Source of the DNA: a virus
Reading direction: 5' to 3' (one strand)
DNA length: 39,146 nucleotides
IMG/VR virus record: IMGVR_UViG_3300050121_000224
Coordinates: 1 to 39,146 of that record
The position numbers and the translations under genes were made by a program. This document shows, piece after piece, positions 22,064 through 30,703 of this stretch (position 1 is the first letter of the stretch; every line of letters starts with the position of its first letter). The notes beneath the pieces were generated by a model. The model saw only the letters and a program-made list of their open reading frames with translations, was not told the origin of the DNA and made no database searches.

Positions 22064-22436
22064 CATTGAGCTTACCGGCATGGGGGATTTAATAGACAAA
22101 CTTGACTTGATGGTTGCAAATTCAAAGCAAGTTATTGATGAAACCTTGAAAGCTGCGGCAGCACCAATACTTGCAGATGCACAGCAAACAACCGCATTTC
22201 ACGACAGAAGCGGTAGACTGCGTAAAAGCCTTAAAATCAGTAAAGTGAAAAGCGGCAAAAATTCTAGAAAGCTCGTTTGGGTAGGTGATGTTGACGCAAA
22301 AGCTCAGTATTCATGGTATGTTGAGTATGGGCATTCCAATGTGCGTGCTCATCCGTTCATGGGTCCCGCTTTTGAGCGACACAAAGAAGAGGCTTATCGG
22401 ATTATCAAAGAAAAACTAACGGAGGCTTTAAAATGA
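22053..22436 (+). CDS. tail protein, HK97 gp10 family
   Basis: A 127-residue member of the HK97 gp10/tail-completion family. The visible marks are the first helix with GMGDLIDKLDLM, the centre HDRSGRLRKSLKIS, and YVEYGHSNVRAHPFMGPAF. It acts at the head-tail interface. It overlaps the previous gene by 11 bp and the next by 4 bp, so all four connector genes are coupled. Confidence 0.88.
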   Translation: MGADIELTGMGDLIDKLDLMVANSKQVIDETLKAAAAPILADAQQTTAFHDRSGRLRKSLKISKVKSGKNSRKLVWVGDVDAKAQYSWYVEYGHSNVRAHPFMGPAFERHKEEAYRIIKEKLTEALK

Positions 22437-22759
22437 ACTATAGGACAGTAATTCAAACAGCTTTGTCATCTTTGAATGTCCCTGTTAGTTTTCAAGTATA
22501 TCGGGGCACTGCTACAACATATGTTACATTTTTCTGTTACAACCAAATGAGCGAGTTATACGCAGAAAACATAGAAATAGCAACTGGTTATTATGTTCAA
22601 ATTGACATTTGGAGTAAAACCGATGACTACGATATTCTTGCAGAACAGATTAAAACAGCCATGACAACAGCGGGTTTTCAAGGTTACACAGCCCAAGATT
22701 TATATGAAAGTGATACTAAAATATTTCACAAAGCTATCAGATTTAACATTATCAACTGA
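22433..22759 (+). CDS. tail terminator/completion-like protein
   Basis: A 108-residue protein in the place of the tail terminator gene, between the gp10-like and major tail genes. The sequence shows a small alpha-beta fold with the strand pattern GYYVQIDIWSKTDDYDILAEQI, as in DUF3168-like tail terminators, which cap the tail tube. The family call rests on gene order and this pattern. It starts by a 4-bp overlap (ATGA). Confidence 0.72.
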   Translation: MNYRTVIQTALSSLNVPVSFQVYRGTATTYVTFFCYNQMSELYAENIEIATGYYVQIDIWSKTDDYDILAEQIKTAMTTAGFQGYTAQDLYESDTKIFHKAIRFNIIN

Positions 22760-22773
22760 AAGGAAATGATTGT

Positions 22774-23676
22774 ATGAGTACAGTTACAGGTATAGAAAAG
22801 GTATATATTGCAGTAAATACAAGAGATGATGCTTCAACTCTTACTTATGGTGTTCCTGTTTATTACGAGGGTATCAAGGAGCTCGGCATTAAGCCAAAAA
22901 CCAACAACGTTAAACTTTATGCAGAGAACAAACTGTGGGATCAGTCAAACTCGTTTGATTCTGCAGATGTAGACATAATTTTAGCTTCATTATCAAGTTT
23001 ACAAAGAGCGACATTATTAGGTCAGACAATTGCAGCAATAGGCGGTGTTTATGCAACAGATGATGACTCAGCACCTTATGTTGCAATACTTTACAAAGCG
23101 AATATCCGAGGAGGATTTCGATATGGTGTATTGTATAAAGGTATGTTCGCACTTCCTGAAGACACTGCAAAAGGTCAAGAAGGCAAACTTGAATTTCAAA
23201 CTCCTAAAATCTCAGCAGTATTTCAATCTACGGTTTATGAAATTACAGGGCAAGATGGGAATAAAAAGGGCGTGTGGGAATATCATGTTGACACAATAGA
23301 CCCCAATTGTCCTGTGGATATTGAAGCAAATTGGTTTACAAGTGTCACTGTGCCGACCCTTGACATAGTCGCACCAACTTTGACAAGTGTACCGGCAAAC
23401 AACGCAACAGGGGTGGCAGTTGGAGCTGTAGTTGTTATTACATTTAACAAGGCTATGGACGAAAGTACAATTACACTTGGTAATATATTCTTAATGACAG
23501 CTGCGGGCGTTCTGGCAGCATGTGCTTTGACACTTGATGCAGCAAAGAAAATTGCCACACTGACACCAGTGAGTAATCTATCTGCAGGAGTATACCTTGT
23601 GGCCATAACTAACGATGTTAAGTCTGCAACAGGTGTAGCTATTGCAAATACAAGCGTTATTAAATTCACAGTTTAA
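22774..23676 (+). CDS. major tail protein with C-terminal Ig-like domain
   Basis: Tail tube subunit, 300 residues. Residues 1 to about 195 form the tube domain of phi13/TP901-type major tail proteins (KVYIAVNTRDDA at the start, GIKELGIKPKTNNVKLYAENKL). From about residue 198 (APTLTSVPANNATGVAVGA) to the end there is a Big_5/SbsA-type Ig-like domain with VITFNKAMDESTI and the terminal VIKFTV. Ig-like additions on tail tubes stick out from the virion and are thought to bind carbohydrate on the host surface. Ribosome binding site AAGGAAATG. Confidence 0.88.
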   Translation: MSTVTGIEKVYIAVNTRDDASTLTYGVPVYYEGIKELGIKPKTNNVKLYAENKLWDQSNSFDSADVDIILASLSSLQRATLLGQTIAAIGGVYATDDDSAPYVAILYKANIRGGFRYGVLYKGMFALPEDTAKGQEGKLEFQTPKISAVFQSTVYEITGQDGNKKGVWEYHVDTIDPNCPVDIEANWFTSVTVPTLDIVAPTLTSVPANNATGVAVGAVVVITFNKAMDESTITLGNIFLMTAAGVLAACALTLDAAKKIATLTPVSNLSAGVYLVAITNDVKSATGVAIANTSVIKFTV

Positions 23677-23725
23677 TATTAAAATTGGTGAGCTTAATTG
23701 CTCCCTTTATATGAGGAGGATAAAA

Positions 23726-24064
23726 ATGATAACCATTAAATTGAATAAAAGCCTCGGCTTTGATGTAGACAACAAGGAGATTATTGAAACCAAAACATAC
23801 GTTGCACCAACTCCAAAGGCAAGAATGATTAGAACTGCTGCGGAAATGACGGAAAGCTTAGATGCAAAAGCATTAAAAACAGCAGACTTGGATTTGATGA
23901 TTGATTTCGTTGTTGATTTGTTTGGCAAAAAATTCACTGCAGATGATGTCTGGGACGGAATAGATGCTGATAAGCTCATTCCAACAGTAACAGGATGCAT
24001 TGGTGGTCTTACGGGTGATATGAACAGTAAGCTAAGTGCAATCCCAAACGCCGGGGCGGAGTAG
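23726..24064 (+). CDS. tail assembly chaperone, short form (gpG-like)
   Basis: A 112-residue protein in the place of the tail assembly chaperone between major tail and tape measure. It has a beta-rich N-terminus (MITIKLNKSLGFDVDNKE) and helical remainder with LDLMIDFVVDLFGKKF, typical of the Firmicutes gpG-like family. The start is the ATG at 23726 behind GAGGAGG. It ends at 24064, but ribosomes can slip at 24043-24049 to make the longer form listed separately. Confidence 0.82.
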   Translation: MITIKLNKSLGFDVDNKEIIETKTYVAPTPKARMIRTAAEMTESLDAKALKTADLDLMIDFVVDLFGKKFTADDVWDGIDADKLIPTVTGCIGGLTGDMNSKLSAIPNAGAE

Positions 24065-24234
24065 GAAAATTAATCTCCGCAAGCGATTTTATGAAAGAAT
24101 TTTATATAGGCAGATTAAAAGATGGTTGGTCATTATCGGAAATCGATGATGCTGACTTTTTTTATTATTTGGATTTAGTCGCATACGAAGCCAATCAAAA
24201 AGACGATGCCTGTACAATTGACGAAATATTTTAG
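23726..24234 (+). CDS. tail assembly chaperone, long form by -1 frameshift (gpGT-like)
   Basis: The heptamer CCCAAAC at 24043-24049 is in the zero frame as C CCA AAC, a canonical slippery site. A -1 shift there avoids the stop at 24062 and continues from 24049 in the other frame for 61 residues (including ISASDFMKEFYIGRLKDGWSLSEIDD and a Y-Y-L-D-L-V segment) to TAG at 24232-24234, for a total of 169 residues. The extension has the look of a gpT region and has no own start with a ribosome binding site. The long form is expected at low level and recruits the tape measure, encoded 15 bp later. The frameshift itself is inferred from the site and conserved practice in tailed phages. Confidence 0.8.
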
Positions 24235-24249
24235 AGAGGTGTGAAACAA

Positions 24250-27042
24250 ATGGCAGACGAAGAAATTAAAGGTTTGGCAGTTAAAATTGCATTAGAAGAT
24301 GGTACCTTTCAGCAAGGCGTATCAAACCTAAAGCAGAATTTAGCTGTTATTAACTCTGAATTTAAAGCCAGTGTTTCGGGTGTTAATGATTGGGGTAAAA
24401 GTTTAGACGCCTTAAAAAATAACGCTACATCTCTCGGTGAAAAAATAACCGTTCAAAAACAAATCGTACAATCCTATCAGGAGCAACTGCAAAAGTCAAA
24501 AGATATTCTCTCGGCAAACAGTGAAAAAATGATAGAGCTTAAAAATAAGCTTGACAACACCCGTGCCGCCTATGAAGAAAGTAAATCTGCTGTAGGTGAT
24601 AATGATGAAGCTACAAAGAAATTAAAGAATGAACTTGATGCACTGAACGGTCAATATACTTCATCTGAAAATCTGGTCCGTAGAAACAATACATCGGTGC
24701 AAGGATACACTGTACAAGTTAATAACGCACAGGGTGCTTTAAATGGCATGGAGGGAGAACTCCGACAGGCTAATGAGCAAATACAGAGGCAGTCAACCGA
24801 ATTTAACGGTTTAAGCGATAAAATCAATGATAAAGTTAATGGTGCATTAAAAGGGCTTGCTATTGGTATTACCGGGGCTGTTGTGGGTATGGGTGCGTTA
24901 GTCATGAAATCTGTTGAAAATGCGGATACAATACAAAAAGCAGCAGATGTATATGGCATGACCGCTGAGAGAGTGCAAGAACTCACTTATATTGGAGCAA
25001 AATTAAACGTTGACCTTGACACAATGACCAAAGCACAAAGTCTATTAACCAAAAATATGTATTTAGCAGAAAAGGGTACAGGAGCTCAAGCAGTTGCCTT
25101 TGATACTCTTGGCATATCAGTACTTGATAGTCACGGAAAATTACGAGATGCAAAAGTTGTAATGGATGAAACTATTACTGCCCTTGGTAAAATGCCAAAT
25201 GAAACCGAGCGAGATGCTTTATCAATGAAATTATTAGGCAAATCTGCTCTTGAATTAAATTCTCTTATTAAGGCGGGCGGCGTTGAAATAGCAAAACTTA
25301 CAGATGAAGCCCATAAGAGCGGAGCTGTTATATCTAATGAAACCGTTAAAGGACTTGATGAGTTTGGAAAGAGCACGGATGCAATAAAATTATCGTTACA
25401 AGGGGTGATAGGACAAGCACTCACTCCTTTAGTTCCAAAATTACAAGAAATGGCGGATAAACTTAAAAATGTAGATACCAAGCCTTTAACTGACGGTTTG
25501 AAATGGGTGATGGATAATGCGAAAACAATTGCCATAGTGGTCTTAAGTATTACCGGTGCTTTAGTTGCCTATAAGGTAGCTGTTGTTGCAGCAACCGTAG
25601 CACAAGAAGTGCATAACGCCTTGCTGATTGCGAGTGCATTGGCGAATGGCGGACTTAGTGCTGCGACGCTTGTTTTAACTGAGGCAACAGGCGGTAAAGT
25701 TGCAGCAACCCTAATAGCAAGCGGTGCATTAATTGCTCATAATGTAGCTTTGGCGGCTCTAACGGTTGCCCAAGGAGTGGCTACCGCAGCACAATGGTTA
25801 TTTAATATTGCTCTGGATGCGAACCCGATAGGAGCGGTAATTCTTTTAGTCGTTGCACTTATAGCTATTGTGGTTTTGATTGCCACGCATTGGAAAGAAG
25901 TCAGCGCGGCTTTAATGTCAGTTTGGAAAGTTATTGTTGGTGCCTTTGATACATCAATAAAAGCAATCAGCGGTTTTTTTCAAGGCTTGTGGAATGGGAT
26001 AGTTGCAGTATTTTCCCCCATTGGCAAATGGTTTGGAGACGTATTTAACGCCGCCTTTCATGCAATAGTGTTTGTTTTCAGCACATATATTAATTTTTGG
26101 ATTGGATTATTTAACGGTGTTGTTGCAATATTCACCCCAATAGTAGAGTGGTTCAGTCAAGTATTTACAGCAGTATTTGTTATTATAGGAATGATTATTA
26201 GTCCTATAATTAAATTCTTTGCCGGTATATGGAACGGTATAGTTCAAATATTTTCTGCTGTTGGAAAATGGTTCGGTGATGTATTTACAAGTGCATGGAA
26301 CGGGATAGTTTTTGCATTTTCTTTGTATATTAATTTTTGGGTCGGTTTGTGGAATGAGATTGTCAAAATATTCACTCCAATAATTAAGTGGTTCGGAGAT
26401 ATATTCAATGCTGCATGGAATGGCATCAAAACAGCATTTTCTGCTGTCGGTGGGTTTTTCCAAGGTGTATGGAATGGTATTGTCACGATATTCACTCCAA
26501 TAGTTAAGTGGTTTGCAAACATATTCACCGGTGCATGGAACGGTGTAACTAAGGCGTTTACTGCTGTTGGCGGATTCTTTCAAGGTATTTTTAATACCAT
26601 TGTAGGAATATTTGGAAATGTAGGAAATGCAATAGGCAATGCAATTAGTGGTGCTTTTAAATCTGTCGTTAACGGAGTTTTAGGCGTTGTTCAAGGGTTT
26701 GTTAATACAGTAATCGGTGGGATAAACGGAATAACTGGTTTACTGACGAAAGTATCGGGTGTTAAAATAAACGTAATACCCGAGTTGAAAATTCCTAAAT
26801 TTGATGTAGGCACAAGGTACCTACCATCCGATATGTTTATTCAAGCACATGAGGGTGAAATGATTGTGCCAAGATCTGAAAATCCTTATGCAAACAGCGG
26901 TAACGGTAAAACAATGCCAAACGGTGGTCTTAGTGTATATATAGATAATTTCATCAACAACACAGATAAAGATATAGAGCAGCTTGCATATGAACTAAAC
27001 TTCTATACTCAAAGACTATCAATGGCAAAAGGAGGGAATTGA
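24250..27042 (+). CDS. tail tape measure protein
   Basis: Tape measure that sets tail length, 930 residues. Residues about 10-200 are a long coiled coil (many K, E, Q, N, L); then a TMP core repeat region (VYGMTAERVQELTYIGAKL), a very hydrophobic part from about 420 to 560 with membrane-like segments (IAIVVLSITGALVAYKVAVVAA), and five tandem 40-residue repeats each starting G-(L/V/I)-(W/F)-N (bases 25984-26583). The C-terminus carries GEMIVPRSENPY. The ATG at 24250 with GAGAGGT 9 bp before it is preferred over a GTG at 24241. It is the largest gene in the window. Confidence 0.93.
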   Translation: MADEEIKGLAVKIALEDGTFQQGVSNLKQNLAVINSEFKASVSGVNDWGKSLDALKNNATSLGEKITVQKQIVQSYQEQLQKSKDILSANSEKMIELKNKLDNTRAAYEESKSAVGDNDEATKKLKNELDALNGQYTSSENLVRRNNTSVQGYTVQVNNAQGALNGMEGELRQANEQIQRQSTEFNGLSDKINDKVNGALKGLAIGITGAVVGMGALVMKSVENADTIQKAADVYGMTAERVQELTYIGAKLNVDLDTMTKAQSLLTKNMYLAEKGTGAQAVAFDTLGISVLDSHGKLRDAKVVMDETITALGKMPNETERDALSMKLLGKSALELNSLIKAGGVEIAKLTDEAHKSGAVISNETVKGLDEFGKSTDAIKLSLQGVIGQALTPLVPKLQEMADKLKNVDTKPLTDGLKWVMDNAKTIAIVVLSITGALVAYKVAVVAATVAQEVHNALLIASALANGGLSAATLVLTEATGGKVAATLIASGALIAHNVALAALTVAQGVATAAQWLFNIALDANPIGAVILLVVALIAIVVLIATHWKEVSAALMSVWKVIVGAFDTSIKAISGFFQGLWNGIVAVFSPIGKWFGDVFNAAFHAIVFVFSTYINFWIGLFNGVVAIFTPIVEWFSQVFTAVFVIIGMIISPIIKFFAGIWNGIVQIFSAVGKWFGDVFTSAWNGIVFAFSLYINFWVGLWNEIVKIFTPIIKWFGDIFNAAWNGIKTAFSAVGGFFQGVWNGIVTIFTPIVKWFANIFTGAWNGVTKAFTAVGGFFQGIFNTIVGIFGNVGNAIGNAISGAFKSVVNGVLGVVQGFVNTVIGGINGITGLLTKVSGVKINVIPELKIPKFDVGTRYLPSDMFIQAHEGEMIVPRSENPYANSGNGKTMPNGGLSVYIDNFINNTDKDIEQLAYELNFYTQRLSMAKGGN
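25984..26583 (+). repeat. five tandem 120-bp repeats inside the tape measure gene
   Basis: Five in-frame units of exactly 120 bp (40 residues) follow one another, with starts at 25984, 26104, 26224, 26344 and 26464; a partial sixth begins at 26584. Each unit has G-x-W/F-N-x-x-V-x-I-F, then W-F near residue 16 and an F-rich end. Units 4 and 5 are most alike, which suggests recent duplication. Confidence 0.8.
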
Positions 27043-27043
27043 G

Positions 27044-27751
27044 TTGACTAGTTTTAATTTTGCCGGAAAAAACAGTTATTCGGATTATGGGATAATAGTT
27101 GAAGAGCGGTCCACAATTCCCTCACCAAAACGAAGGGTAACCTCGGTAGATGTTCCAGGAAAAAACTCATCATTGCATTTTGATGAAAACACTTATGATG
27201 ATATAACTTTTACCGTGGCATGTTGGGTAGATGAAACAGGCGAAAATCTTAATGACAAGCTTGATGATATAAAAGGATGGCTTTTTGGGGCAGGCGAGAG
27301 CGAATTAATATTCAGCTACCAAAGCGATAAAAAATATATTGCTCAAGCGGTAAATGCCATAAACTTCTCTACACTTTATAAAATCATTGGTAAATTCCCT
27401 ATTTTATTTAACTGTCGGCCATTCAAGCAAGCTGTCAGCAATTTAGTAACAACTTTAAATGCTCCCGGACAGATAGTAAATGTAGGCTCAATATATAGTG
27501 AACCAATCATTAAAGTTTACGGCACTGGCAATGGAACACTCACAATAGGAAGTCAAGTAATTACATTAACAGGCATATCAAGCAGTATTGTTATAGACAG
27601 CACAATACAAGACTGCTATGCAGCAGACGGTTCAAACCTCAACAATAAAATGTCGGGTGACTTCCCTACTTTTGATGTGGGCATCAATAGCATAAGCTTT
27701 ACAGGAGCAATAACAAAGATTGATATTACTCCAAATTGGCGGTGGATATAA
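27044..27751 (+). CDS. distal tail protein (Dit-like)
   Basis: A 235-residue distal tail protein, the hub between tail tube and tip. The family start is visible: FNFAGKNSYSDYGIIVEERS, then SVDVPGKNSSLHFDE, and the galectin-like second half ends FTGAITKIDITPNWRWI. The start is TTG at 27044, behind GGAGGG at 27031-27036; no ATG nearby fits. It begins 1 bp after the tape measure stop and is followed directly by the tail tip gene, the standard order. Confidence 0.87.
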   Translation: MTSFNFAGKNSYSDYGIIVEERSTIPSPKRRVTSVDVPGKNSSLHFDENTYDDITFTVACWVDETGENLNDKLDDIKGWLFGAGESELIFSYQSDKKYIAQAVNAINFSTLYKIIGKFPILFNCRPFKQAVSNLVTTLNAPGQIVNVGSIYSEPIIKVYGTGNGTLTIGSQVITLTGISSSIVIDSTIQDCYAADGSNLNNKMSGDFPTFDVGINSISFTGAITKIDITPNWRWI

Positions 27752-29590
27752 ATGTCTGTAGTTATTTATGATAAGAAAACCACAAAGGGCAATTTTGAAA
27801 ATAATGGGTTATCTGTTTTGAATGAATGCATTAAATGTGAAACCGACGAAAAGCAAAATGACGATTATTCTTTGTATGTTGAATACCCTTCAACTTCAAA
27901 AAAGGCCCAGTATTTTGTTAAATATAACATAATTAAGGTCGATGGTCAGCTTTTCAGAATCTATAAAGTTGAGAAAGAGCATAAAAGCGATAAGATAGTT
28001 TATGTGTGGGCAAGTCATATATTTTATGACTTGTCCTTCGATTTTATTGAAAGCATTTCATTAACATCAACAAGCATTAAAACTGCCATGACAAAGGCTT
28101 TAGCAGGCAGACAGTTTGAATCGGTTTACACACTCGACAGTGACATTGTAATTGCCGGGAGTATTGATTTTACTCAGATTAATCCTGCTCAAGTCATGTT
28201 TAATATTATATCAACATGGGGATATGGTTATTTAAAAAGAGATAACTTTGATATTAAAATAAATATATCATCGGGTATCGATACAGGGGTACTTATCAAA
28301 TATGGGAAAAATATTCAAGGCATAAAAGTTACAAATGATTCTACGGATGTAGCAACGAAGATGTATCCGGTCGGCAATGGTGTAACTTTGACTGAAAAGT
28401 ATATCACTATTGCAAACTGGGACGGTTCTGATTACCCATCGTTTGCAATTATTAAAAAGGTTATATTCGATGCAGATGATGAGCCAACACTTAGGTCTCT
28501 GGCGCAAGCTGCGGCGGATACAATCGGTCTTGAAAGAATAACAATTGAAGTAGATTTTATGGAACTTTCAAAAACTGTAGAATATATGAATTACAAGCAA
28601 CTTGAAACCGTAAGTGTCGGTGACACAGTAACATTAAAACATAGTGAATTAAATCTGGATGTAAAGGTAACCGTTATAAGGGTTACGACCGACCACCTCA
28701 CCGGTAAGAATACAAAGGTTCAATTGGGGCAACCGAAAAAGTATGCAGATAATTCATCAGCAATAAACTCAGCCTTGCAAACAGTCAAAGACGATCTAGG
28801 CAATCAAATTGCAAAAGTAGCAAGCTCCATGATGTATTTTGCTAATGCTGTCATTCTGACAGTTACAACAACTAGCCAAACACCTATTTATCTTGGAATC
28901 ACCGCTGTCGATAATACTAACCTTACTTGTTCAATTTCAATTTATGGGGTCGCAAGTGAGGCTTGTACATTAAACATTCAAATTCTATTAGATAATAGAG
29001 CGATACCTTTTGCTCCAAAGCAAAAGCTTCAATCAGGCGATAATATCATAGGCATACCTCTTGGTATACCACAGGTTCCCGCTGGTGGACACTATCTAAG
29101 TATAATATTAGGCACTGATACTGGCACTTTTTCCATACCAATGTTTAATCTTGAAGTTATGATTGATGGAAGAAACCTACAGGGTGGATTGAATGCTTCG
29201 CCGCCACATGCTGAAATAATTCAAGCTATTGCTTTCTTGAACGTTGCTAATGGCACAGCGACTACCACTGCAACTATATCCGGTTTGCAAATACCTATTA
29301 CAAATTCGATATCTGAAACTGTCATTCAGCAATCTCTGCCCGGAATCGTTAATACTGTTATGCAAGTTATCATGAACAAAGTAGCAGAAGAAACCAACTT
29401 TGACATTGACGTCAGCCCTATGTTTGATACTGATAGTCAGTTTATGCAGTTTAACGGCACTTTATCTTTTGTAACCCAATATATGAGTTCTGATATGACA
29501 ATTGTTTCTACAGATACAGGCTTATTGTACAGTTCCGTCCTAAGCAGCAGCACAGACTTTTCAGCCTTTACTAATTTGGAGGTGGTTTAA
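27752..29590 (+). CDS. tail tip protein, prophage endopeptidase-tail (Tal-like)
   Basis: A 612-residue tail tip protein. The first 370 residues correspond to the minor structural protein N-terminal region of Gram-positive siphophages (gp27-like hub), with FRIYKVEKEHKSDKIVYVWASHI and a long beta-rich stretch, ending with VTTDHLTGKNTKVQLGQPKKY. The remainder has no clear lytic domain; it looks like a beta-rich baseplate or fibre-attachment part. The ATG follows the Dit stop with no gap. I see no peptidase motif, so any lytic role is unproven. Confidence 0.8.
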   Translation: MSVVIYDKKTTKGNFENNGLSVLNECIKCETDEKQNDDYSLYVEYPSTSKKAQYFVKYNIIKVDGQLFRIYKVEKEHKSDKIVYVWASHIFYDLSFDFIESISLTSTSIKTAMTKALAGRQFESVYTLDSDIVIAGSIDFTQINPAQVMFNIISTWGYGYLKRDNFDIKINISSGIDTGVLIKYGKNIQGIKVTNDSTDVATKMYPVGNGVTLTEKYITIANWDGSDYPSFAIIKKVIFDADDEPTLRSLAQAAADTIGLERITIEVDFMELSKTVEYMNYKQLETVSVGDTVTLKHSELNLDVKVTVIRVTTDHLTGKNTKVQLGQPKKYADNSSAINSALQTVKDDLGNQIAKVASSMMYFANAVILTVTTTSQTPIYLGITAVDNTNLTCSISIYGVASEACTLNIQILLDNRAIPFAPKQKLQSGDNIIGIPLGIPQVPAGGHYLSIILGTDTGTFSIPMFNLEVMIDGRNLQGGLNASPPHAEIIQAIAFLNVANGTATTTATISGLQIPITNSISETVIQQSLPGIVNTVMQVIMNKVAEETNFDIDVSPMFDTDSQFMQFNGTLSFVTQYMSSDMTIVSTDTGLLYSSVLSSSTDFSAFTNLEVV

Positions 29591-30693
29591 TGTTTTCATC
29601 AAGTATCAAAGTCCTTAAAGGTAATACGGGTATGACGTTATTTGGCACACGCAATGACGACTCTTCTGTATTGTTGCCAGATATAGGCTTTGATTTCATG
29701 TACAACAGCGTAAACGTAAGGTCTGCAATTAATACGAGCGGTAATTCATGGGTAGGATTTGGTGGTGCAATTGAACACCTTGATATTAATAGGAGGGATG
29801 CCAGTTACAATAATTTGTACTATGTGAATGAAACTGAAAATGGTAAACCCATATTTAGAATTAGGTGGGAGGGTCAAGGATATTACAATTCATGGGGAGC
29901 TAACGATTTAGTGTGGGAATTAATCCTTTATAATGATAATTCTATGGTACTTGTTATGGAATCAACACCTAAGAACGGTACGGATAGCTTTGTTTCACAA
30001 GGAGCGGACGGAACTATAGCCTGTAACTTCCAAGTGGGGAAATCATATGCCATCATACCTACCCAACCCGGAGGATTATCTTACACTATTCAAGAGGGCT
30101 CTTATGTACAGTTTGTACGTAAATACCTAATAGATGATGGTGCGAATGGAATAAAAGCATGGAATGGAAGCACATGGGGTAAAGTTGCAGATGCTCCAGT
30201 AACCGAGGACATAATGAAGAATAATGGGACTGTTACATTATCAGCCAGTAGAAATGGAATCATTTTAACTAATCCGGCTCTATTGATGTGGACTGATGAT
30301 TTGAGTGGCATATCACATCATTTAAAAACCACAGCAGCACCTACACCGAAACTTATAAAACAAATCATCCCATATTCGACTGCAACGGGTATTAAAAATG
30401 TAATAACAGATGTAAACATAACAGGGTCATCTGTGATAAAAGTAATTTGCAGTGTCGATGGAGGAGTTTCTTGGAAAACGTGGAATGGTTCCAGTTGGAT
30501 AGTTGTGGATACTTCGACTATTGCCAATGTTAAAACAAGCGGTATGTTGCCAGATGCTGTAGCGGCTCTTATTAGTACTCAATGGTTATTACTTGTGGGG
30601 GTGGAGGGAGATATACAATTCGGGTATTATATGGAGCAAGTTGCTACAAATGAGAACTGCTATATTGACAGAGTAAGGGTAAATTACAACTAA
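29590..30693 (+). CDS. tail/baseplate protein, probable host-contact
   Basis: A 367-residue protein that starts on the last base of the tail tip stop (TAATG). It is beta-rich: the start GNTGMTLFGTRNDDSSVLLPDIGFDFMYN and SAINTSGNSWVGFGG resemble jelly-roll-like sugar-contacting modules of tail fibres. The second half carries a repeated W-x-x-W-N-G-S-x-W pattern (KAWNGSTWG near 195 and KTWNGSSWIVVD near 300), as in beta-sandwich tail proteins of Firmicutes phages. A part of the tail tip or receptor binding is the likely role; no catalytic site is visible. Confidence 0.65.
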   Translation: MFSSSIKVLKGNTGMTLFGTRNDDSSVLLPDIGFDFMYNSVNVRSAINTSGNSWVGFGGAIEHLDINRRDASYNNLYYVNETENGKPIFRIRWEGQGYYNSWGANDLVWELILYNDNSMVLVMESTPKNGTDSFVSQGADGTIACNFQVGKSYAIIPTQPGGLSYTIQEGSYVQFVRKYLIDDGANGIKAWNGSTWGKVADAPVTEDIMKNNGTVTLSASRNGIILTNPALLMWTDDLSGISHHLKTTAAPTPKLIKQIIPYSTATGIKNVITDVNITGSSVIKVICSVDGGVSWKTWNGSSWIVVDTSTIANVKTSGMLPDAVAALISTQWLLLVGVEGDIQFGYYMEQVATNENCYIDRVRVNYN

Positions 30694-30703
30694 AGGAGGA
30701 AAT

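Noticed and set aside
26107-26583. Long minus-strand open frame opposite the tape measure repeats
   Set aside because: It mirrors the 120-bp repeats of the tape measure gene in another frame, has no ribosome binding site and no family resemblance.
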